DNA from: Gordius sp. MW1
Taxonomy: Eukaryota; Nematomorpha; Gordioida; Gordea; Gordiidae
Direction of reading: 5' to 3'
Assembly: GCA_964036665.1 (NCBI GenBank)
Contig: OZ038529.1
Coordinates: 22,640,060 to 22,704,059, forward strand
Length of the DNA: 64,000 nucleotides
In this document: in pieces, positions 56,271-64,000 of the stretch
Layout: each line of letters starts with the position of its first letter
Position numbering within the stretch: the first letter of the stretch is position 1
The notes under the pieces: model-generated
Told to the model about the DNA's origin: nothing
Databases searched by the model: none
The model's input: the letters and a program-made list of their open reading frames with translations, nothing else
Position numbers and translations under genes: made by a program

Positions 56271-59200
56271 TTAATATTGTTCACAATTTTCTTCGTCGGT
56301 TTTGCATTCATCCCGCTTTCCACACGCTAAATCATCTTCAGGGCAGAATTCTAATTTCAAAATAATTTATTGACCATTTATAAAGCCTCATTTTAAGCAG
56401 TAATTTTTTACCAATTCAAAAATATAAAGTTACTAAAAAATCAAAAAATACTTATGCATTAAAAATTAAGTTCTTTTCCTAAGTTCCACTATTTAGTAAT
56501 AATCTTGTTACTCGCAGAAGTTGCCTCAAAAATGTATTTATGCTTTATAAAATTTTATAATTTATATCTGAACGTAAAAGTGCGAATGCATATTTTTATA
56601 TTTACCTTCTATGTAAAAAGAGGAAGAATCGATCATTGAGTCTTGAAAAAGGTTGGAATTTGGTTTATTGGCTTCGGCCACGAAAATATCCCCAAAATCA
56701 TGGGCTATTGTCAACGGGGCATGTTTGGTAGTGATGATAATAAATGACATTATCACACTGCCTTGCCTTAAAATGAAAATCCATACAGATCGATTTTATT
56801 CTTTTATAATATTTGTAATAAAACCATTTCAAACTAACGTGTGTGTGCTACAGAAACTTATATAGATTGTAGAAAGCCTATAAATCGGTTATTATGTTAA
56901 TGTTACTTTAACAGTAAATATTTCAATACAACTTTTTAAACCCTAAATTTCAAGACTTTTGAAAAAAAACGCAATAAGAACGAGTGTTGTAAAGCGGCTC
57001 GGTTTTGATTGGTCGACCTTTGGCTGAGTTGACTAAACATAAAGCCTAAAAAGACCAAAATTTTTGGGTCAAATTTTTGGTCTAAAACCAAAGGCCGACC
57101 AAACAAAACCCATCCATTTTTAAAACACTAATCAAAACTAACTAACAAAAATTCAACCTTAGTTTAAACATCTTCAGATATAATTCTAACTTTCAAGCAT
57201 CGTTTATGTCAGTCAACCTACATTAAGCCTGTTATTTGGGCGCTTTTGTAGAAGAGATGGGTTTTGGCATCGGGGTAGCTAAAGAGTGCATCTAATTTTG
57301 CCTTATATTTAGTGATGAGATTTGTACTTTGAGCGGATTCGAAGTTATTATACTGATCCAACCAAGTAGAGTCGGGACCGTGGGTTATCGCAAATGCTCC
57401 ACGGAACATTTTCTCTCCTTTATCGTTCATTTCCTAGAGACAATTTTTTACGAAACTGGTTATATTATTGATAAATTAATTTCTATCCAATTTATAGTCT
57501 CGTTTTTGGTTGTCCGTCCGTCCTGTTCTGTCCAACTAGTAATTTTTTACTAATTGCTGTGGCAACTCATACGGGTTTTTAATGGCTGTGGATTATGCTT
57601 TTGTAAAAGACTTTTATTTTGCTTTCGCATATAGACTAGCTAACGACCGCTGGTTGGCCTAATTTTTGTCGAGCCCGCAAATTCCAATTTTGTTTTTGGG
57701 CCTGGTTGATTTAGATTTCAGTATATGTTATCACCTTTTTAATTAATTCTTAATGTAGGGTTGCGAACCTTTTGTTTTTAGAATTTGGCCTGTTATAAAC
57801 GCCTTGCCTATTATATATGTATGTAAAATGTAAGTATGAATTATTTTAACATACTTATTAGGCTAGGTTGTTCAGATCACTAAATATAAACATATTCACA
57901 CATCTAATGTGTGCAAAAAACGACCGCCATAAAATTAACATATACACAATTTTTTCTATTAATATGGATCAGGCGCGTAGCCAAGGGGGCAGAAAGCGGG
58001 AATTTTCTGCCCCCTTGACCAAAATTTGAAAAAATTTTTGATTAATAATTAGATTAAATGGGTTAAAATATTATAGTTTAGTTGCATAAAAGATTTTGAG
58101 ACACTTATAAAAGCCTGGAATAGATTAAATGGTTTGGCGCTTTTAACGATTCATCGGGAGTTAGCCCCAAATCCTGATGAAATTCTTGATGTCTTATCTT
58201 TTGGCAAAAGAAAATTAAAAATTGTTTTATAGCGACTATTTTTATACACCGCTTTTGTATTTATCTTATTAAAATAAAAGTGTTTTTAAAAAAATTGGAA
58301 ATTTTCTAACCCCTTGAGAAAATCCTGGCTACGCGCCTGATGTGGATTGTTCTAGTCAATTTTAAATGATATTAAACTGTTAATATTTTAACCAATAAAG
58401 CGATTTTATAAAATCATTAAACCAAAAGTGAAAATTTGTAACACTTTATAAAAGAGTTCGAGTAATCGATTATGAAAATAACTAAAACTTAACTAAGTTT
58501 TCAGGGACAATTATAAGATAACATCAGACATATTTTGGCTAATATATGAATTAAGATGGAAGTTTTATTATTACTTTGGATATTTTTGTAGATGATAAGT
58601 TGATTGTATCTTTGATAACTGGCACGCCGGCATCTGTATTCAGGACCATTGGCATTGGGTGTGTGGTTAAAGTCGTTAGGGTAGCTGTATTAACAATAAA
58701 AAATTCACTGTCTAGAGTTATTCGTTATTTATTTCAATATAAAAAAATGTTGTGTAATATTTATTTCGCTCTACTCAAGAGCGTGGTCATTGTCAATTTC
58801 ATTAAGTCTATTTGAGTTTATCAGTTAAAGTAGTTTAAAATAAATTCATTTAAAAAATACATAAAAATTAAAAATGTAAAAACTGCGATTAAAGTTTGTT
58901 TAATAATATAGTGCCATCAATATTTTGTATAATATTAATTTATTGACTTTTTTTTAATTTATAAACTAGTGAGGAAGGTAAATTGACTGTTCGAGGGCAA
59001 AATTACATGGTTAAAATACACCAAATACACTATTCAAAATGGAGGAAAATTAGACACACAATTACCCATATGCAACATATGGCATGAGCAGTCTATATAG
59101 TCTAAGGTTTCAATAGGATTTTTAAAATTGACGTTTACAAACATAATTTTAATGTTATCATACGCAAAATAAAGTTTATTGAATATTTGATGAAGAAAGT

Positions 59201-62200
59201 GGTTTGTGTTTATTATATCATATCAATGGATCACGCATTTACATTTGATGGCATATAGTACAAATAATACAAATAGTTATGAAAAAATATTTGAGGTGTT
59301 ATATCATGTTTGTAAGAACGTTATAATCAAATTTATCAAAAGCTTCTGCAAAAGATTTATAATAGGGTATGGCATATGTTTCGTTCGGTGTTTTAATCAG
59401 TGTTAAGTTTTTTGGCGTAGTAATATTTAAATTGTACACTTCCATGTTGGTTGTATTTTGGTTTTCCTGCAATTGCTTGTTTAGTGAAATGGTTTTTTCG
59501 GTAGTTTTATTGATATTAGAACTTGGTGTATTCATCACAAGGGCTAAAGGTTGTAAATATTTATTATTCCTCGAAAATGGGATGTTACTACTCATTCCAT
59601 ACTGTGGGATTGGGGTGATTTTTCTTCTTTTCCAATAGGGATCTTCATTTTCCCGCTCTTTTTCTATAATTTTTCTATAAGTCTTTTTCCAAGCGTCCAC
59701 CATACGCGTTTGATATTTTTTGGCTCTGTGAAATTTGATGAAAGGATTATAACCAGAGTTTAATTCGGGCACTTTATTTTCTACTAAGTGTCCTGTGGTC
59801 TTTGGGGTTTCAACTTTAATCGCGTTATTAATTTTGGATCCATCCAAAATTTTGTCTTCTTCACTCAAATACATGTGGCTACTTGCACTCGTAAATTTGA
59901 TTCTTTTCGTATCATTCCTTTTTTCAACTAGTGATTTCATCTTTTTAATAAATTGCTTTTGAAAATGCTTCCATTTATTCTTCGGTAAAATAGGTTTTTC
60001 TCTCACCACATTCCCTATGTTTACATTCTGTCTAGGATCGAAATATCCGTGCCTTGAATAAAACGAACGCTGATAATCGTCCACCTTTTCGTCACTTACC
60101 TTAAGGGCATTTGGCATCGGCATTCTGCTTTTAACTTCTCCCCCAAAATTGTATTTATTTCTATAAGGTGAATTGCCATAATCTTTGTTCGACAATATTC
60201 TGTCGTCGTTACGAAAGTGATCGAATTCCAAAAATTGATCTCGGGTCATTTTGTGTTTTTCATCAATCAAGTTTATCTTTGTATATGGTTTGGAACTTGC
60301 TGCATTCATGAATCGTTCCCTAGCAGCTATTCGGTAATCTTTGACTGGAAAAGGAGATAAGGAGACATAAGTTTTTCTTTTACCATCATAGTTTTTGTCA
60401 TTTTTCACTACAACCACGTTATTTATTGCATTCTCTTGGTGCCATTTATGTGTGGTCGCTTTAACATGGGCGTCGCCATAATTTCTTGGGATGAGTTTGG
60501 GATCTATAACTTGCTTGTTTCTAAACCTCGATCTAACTTTTGATTGCTTGGGATCCATATTTGCTAAAAGTGCGTCCACCTTATTTCCTCGGATGATGCC
60601 ATCATAAGGAATAAGAGCCGATTCGGAAAACGATTTCGATTGCTTGGCCTCAGTGGTCTCTTTTAGATGATAAAGTATAGAAAGGTTATTAAAATTTATG
60701 AAAATCATTATTTTAATTTTAAAAGGTGAGTAACCAGTAGTGTAAAAATTAATAACCCTTTATACTTTATCATCTACAATTATCTTAAGCGTACGTAAAG
60801 TGTAAAGGGTGTAAAGATAATCTTACGACAATTGAGTGTTATATAATATCCCATAAATATGAACAAAAGTTCCCTGATAACATAGCTATTGCATAGTGTG
60901 AATCTTTTAGTATATTAACAAGGCTTCAATAGTTTTAAAAACTTGTATAAATAAATGATTTACTTTGCAATTTATCCTCTTCATCGGGCATTGCAAAGCC
61001 GTCGGTAGGGAGTATTATAGACTTCGTGACATCTGTCGCGCTTTCTTTATCTTCATTTCCACTTTTGATCATTTTTATGCCCAAGCTATCATTTTCATCG
61101 ACTCCTTCTTTCGTTCTTTGCCAACTCCATTTTTTATGTTTGTTCCTTGGTACCTTGGAAGGGAGATCATAGGTTTCGGAATCAGAATGGACAAGCTCTC
61201 CATCCCTCTCACCTCCTCTAATGTCAAATATTTCTTCGCGAGCCTTCATGAGAGGCTCTCTTTCCGCATCTTGATTATTTGTCGAACTTTCGTGTTTGCG
61301 CTTTTTATCATCGGCGGGATAGTAAAAATTTTTGCCACCTAGTTGAATGACGGTCGAACTTCTGGGTGAGCCTTTATAATCGCCAGAAATAAGGAGTTTT
61401 TTGTACTTGCCCCCGGCGTCTAGGATGGAGGCGTTAAAGTAGTTTTCACTCAATTTTTTGCCTATCATTTAATTAAATATTATATATATGCTATAATGAT
61501 ATATTAAATCAAACTTATTAATGCTTATAATAAGAGTTATAAGCAAATTATTGTGTATTTGACTTTATCTTAAAAGATGAAACTATGAAACCCTCTCATA
61601 CCGTTTAGACTAATCGAAATCCTTAAAACTTTGTTATATGACCTAAGTTGTTTCAATTAAGTATTTTGTAGTTCTAAAGAAGATTGTAGAGTTGATGTTT
61701 TCGTAAATCATGAAAATATCATCAAACCCTCATACCGTTTAAACTAGTTCGAAATCCTTAAAATTTTGTTGTAGCCCTAAGTTCAATTGATCACTTTATA
61801 GTTTAAAAAAAGTATAACACATATAATTTTGGGTTGTAACCGAATCAAAGTTTATGGTCATCTCACTAACCTCCTTTAAGTATCATGTGCATGGGAATAG
61901 TTATGCCAGCAACTACGATACCAATCAGAATCGTAGCCGTAATTGCAGTCATCCAGCGTCGAGCTATTGTCCTACTACAACAGGACAAGACGCGACAAGT
62001 GTCACCACCTGGTCTAATCCCAAAACCTTTTGACCCCTTGCCAGATGAGACGCCTCCAAAATTGGTTAGATCACTCATGTCCATACTACTACTATCGTTG
62101 CATGAAGTACGCTTTTTCTTGACGTTACCCACGTTATTACTACCGCTACTATGTCCTAAGGCTTCGAACGAATGTTGAGAGGGATTACACTTTTTCCTTT

Positions 62201-62336
62201 CGGCCCCGTTCATCTCTTGATTCCTATTTTTTGAAACGTTCGTGGGATAGCGATTCATGCGGGATTCTGATTTGTCGTCGTGATTTGATTTTAGTAAATA
62301 ACTGGCGGGATGATTAATTCCAATGTAACCAGACAT
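56271..62336 (-). CDS. Type II membrane protein with SEA domain and LDLa-like tail
   Basis: Minus-strand exons 62336-61871, 61461-60964, 60659-about 59318, 57433-57222, 56766-56606 and 56350-56271. Phases agree at all junctions, though the third donor (TATAAC|GTTCTT) is weak and another exon may lie near 58690-58575. Exon 1 gives a 130-residue cytoplasmic-like part (CRVLSCCSRTIARR just before the membrane) and one transmembrane segment, AITATILIGIVVAGITIPMH. A long, basic, disordered region follows. The fourth and fifth exons form a SEA domain: KMFRGAFAITHGPDSTWLDQ ... LDALFSYPDAKTHLFYKSAQ ... GLMQGSVIMSFIIIT. The usual GSVV-type autoproteolysis site appears here as GSVI. The last exon, EFCPEDDLACGKRDECKTDE then ENCEQY, looks like a shortened LDL-receptor class A repeat. 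TM-SEA-LDLa is the order of type II transmembrane serine proteases, but no protease domain follows; the frame stops at 56271. Function unknown. Confidence 0.7.
56982..57130. mobile_element. hAT MITE, TAGTGTTGTAAAA family
   Basis: The left end GAGTGTTGTAAAGCGGCT and the right end CCATTTTTAAAACACTA are inverted. The flanking 8-mers ATAAGAAC and ATCAAAAC match at six of eight positions. It lies in an intron of the SEA-domain gene. Confidence 0.72.
57970..58339. mobile_element. hAT-like MITE, family B
   Basis: Ends CAGGCGCGTAGCCAAGG and CCTGGCTACGCGCCTG. The flanking 8-mers ATATGGAT and ATGTGGAT match at seven of eight positions. It shares CCCCTTGACCAAAATTTGAA with the copy at 13018. It lies in an intron of the SEA-domain gene. 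Confidence 0.9.
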
Positions 62337-63240
62337 GTATCATTGCGTGGATCCTTCTTATCCCTACTTGCCATGCATTTGGAATAGAACTATGAACTGC
62401 TAAATATAGTTGACATTAAACATTTAAATATGCTTAACGTTGTACACTTAAATAATTTAAAGCTAAAATAATTTTAATAAAGGCTAAAAATTTATAGTAA
62501 CCCTATAGAAATTATCCATATATTTGGATTCATTTGTTATGTTATTTAGCTAAGTTAAAATATTTTGTCAGCTTTTCCCATAAAAATGTTAATAAAAATA
62601 TTTAAAACAAATTTTTCCCATGACTTTTTACAATTAACATTTATTAAAACTTACCTTTGGGTTAAACGAATTTGAATGTTGTTTAAAGTTAATAACACGA
62701 CAATTTGATTTTAATGTCACCAAATTAACATATCTTCCTCCCTCACTATTTCAAAATGTCACAATAAACTCTTCCCCTTTTTTCCTGTCAAAGAGTTTAA
62801 TCAACTCACTTGACAAAAAATTTAGCCACGTTCCTGATAATAAGGTGTGAATGCACGATTCAAAACTTAAAAGATACATCAAGTAACGTTAGAAATGCCA
62901 TATGTATGCCCCTCTGTCTCTCTTCACAAAAAGAGTCAAACAAACAATGGAACTGTCCTTTATTATTGTTTCACTGGGAATTTGCGAGAGAAGTCGTCTA
63001 GGAAATACTCTATTCCTCCCCCCTATATACAGATCCCATTTCATCCATTGTTTTACAGAGTAGACGACTTTTCTAACATGGGGTTATCTAACCCCCCACC
63101 TCAGGTTGATGACACAGGGTTAAAAAAAACGATTTTAAAATAACTGTAACGTCGAAATCATCAACAACACTAAATTTTCTAGCTTGAATCGTGATTTACC
63201 TTGCGTTGATAGTAAGAGCGCATTTATAACAGATAAGATC
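62337..63240. other. 5' flank of the SEA-domain gene
   Basis: AT-rich. It should contain the promoter of the minus-strand gene. No coding or RNA feature was supported. Confidence 0.45.
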
Positions 63241-63343
63241 CAAGGGCATAGCTAGGAGGCAGCTACCCCCCCCCCACCCCCATTCCGTTTTAAAATTATA
63301 TATTTCTTCCTCCTCCTTGATTCTAATCTTGGCTACGTCCCGA
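63241..63343. mobile_element. Decayed family A MITE
   Basis: The left end CAAGGGCATAGCTAGG and the right end TTGGCTACGTCC are inverted, with an internal C-tract. Target duplications are not clear. Confidence 0.6.
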
Positions 63344-63797
63344 ATGAGCTTTAAAGATCATGTGACATTTAGACAAACTTCGTGGAGATAGAATATAATG
63401 ACTTGACTATTTTTCTTTTATTTTTTGTTTTCGATTAAAAATGTATTATTTTAAGTTATTAGAATTCTGAAAAATATCACTTTAAATTTTTATCGTAGGA
63501 ATTATGAATTTATTCGATACATAATGATAGAATCGAAAAATTATTGATCTAACGGTATTAAATTGAATTCACTTATGTATTGCTAAGTTGTAACGGCAAA
63601 AGTCATAAAGGTTTTAATATTCAGATGACATTTACAACGTTTGACATTGTTATGACATGGCAAAGATGACACCGAGAGAAAGATAATAACATTTTAAAAG
63701 TGGTTTTTCGACATTTATTTGATATGTTTTATAGAAACAATAATAACATTAAGAAATTGATTTAACAAACTTAAGGTCAATCTTTTATTGCTTAAAA

Positions 63798-63869
63798 CAT
63801 GGGCGTAGCCAGGGGGGGGGGGGCAAGGGGTCACCCATTCCTAGAGTTCCAATCCTGGCTACGCCCATA
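63798..63869. mobile_element. hAT-like MITE, family A, 72-bp copy
   Basis: Ends CATGGGCGTAGCCAGGGG and CCTGGCTACGCCCATA. The flanking 8-mers GCTTAAAA and CCTTAAAA match at seven of eight positions. It is almost only two inverted ends around a short G-rich middle. The remainder (63344-63797 and after 63877) is AT-rich, with nothing I can name. Confidence 0.88.
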
Positions 63870-64000
63870 CCTTAAAAATATATTCCCAATATTTTGGCTG
63901 CAATTAAATTAAATCTCGAAAATGATAATATAACAATTTTTTCTAACAATTTTTAAAATGTTAAGTTGCCGATAGATTTTAAAGATCTTGCACGATAAAT

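Noticed and set aside
58576-58815. Plus-strand open frame in the SEA-gene intron
   Set aside because: The minus strand here has a better-looking exon candidate (HPMPMVLNTDAGVPVIKDT, donor AAA|GTAATA, phase 0), but its acceptor phase does not fit the preceding exon, so neither is called.
1-64000. tRNA, rRNA, snRNA or riboswitch genes
   Set aside because: I looked for paired A and B boxes and conserved RNA cores on both strands and found only the B-box-like repeats near 17770-18085.

Overview
The window is animal nuclear DNA from an AT-rich, intron-bearing, transposon-dense genome, most likely an invertebrate metazoan. The evidence is a set of animal genes with phased GT-AG introns (an ADAMTS metalloprotease, a coronin-2-like actin regulator, NPAT, ETHE1, a SEA-domain membrane protein and the kinetochore protein PMF1/NNF1). 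No prokaryotic, organellar, tRNA, rRNA or CRISPR features were seen. I cannot name the species. All splice models below were made by eye from exon phase, splice dinucleotides and remembered family motifs; no alignment was run.

Layout. 1-2000: a decayed AHCY gene piece (minus) faces an apparently intact single-exon PMF1/NNF1 gene (plus). 2605-5382: three hAT-type elements, one still carrying the transposase dimerisation domain. 7480-13512: an ADAMTS-like metalloprotease (plus), with a 1.9 kb hAT element that itself holds a LINE endonuclease-domain fragment in an intron. 13.5-19.6 kb: old Ty3/Gypsy debris broken up by hAT elements and a GGAA microsatellite. 19678-22785: a six-exon, 389-residue coronin without a coiled coil (minus). 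23512-27849: an 11-exon, 935-residue NPAT homologue (minus). A Mutator-like foldback element with a perfect 9-bp target duplication sits 34 bp upstream of its start codon.

30-41.3 kb is a nest of four elements: a Ty3/Gypsy fossil, split by a hAT element, which was entered by a younger Ty3/Gypsy element and by a hAT MITE. 42-54 kb is a block of Mutator-like elements (MULEs). It includes a 5.1 kb element with two FLYWCH zinc fingers, a DDE transposase and a tandem array of small phase-matched exons. It also includes a second MULE invaded by a 3.8 kb hAT foldback element whose arms are opposed G-tract/C-tract minisatellites. 53979-55660 encodes ETHE1 (plus), with the MULE apparently lying in its first intron. 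56271-62336 encodes a type II membrane protein with a SEA domain and an LDLa-like tail (minus).

The six recognisable host genes do not form one pathway. They are ordinary unlinked animal genes held apart by transposons. The most unusual material is in the transposons: the mini-exon array, the G/C-tract foldback, the NPAT-promoter insertion, and the repeated pattern of GC-rich subterminal motifs in otherwise AT-rich hAT elements.
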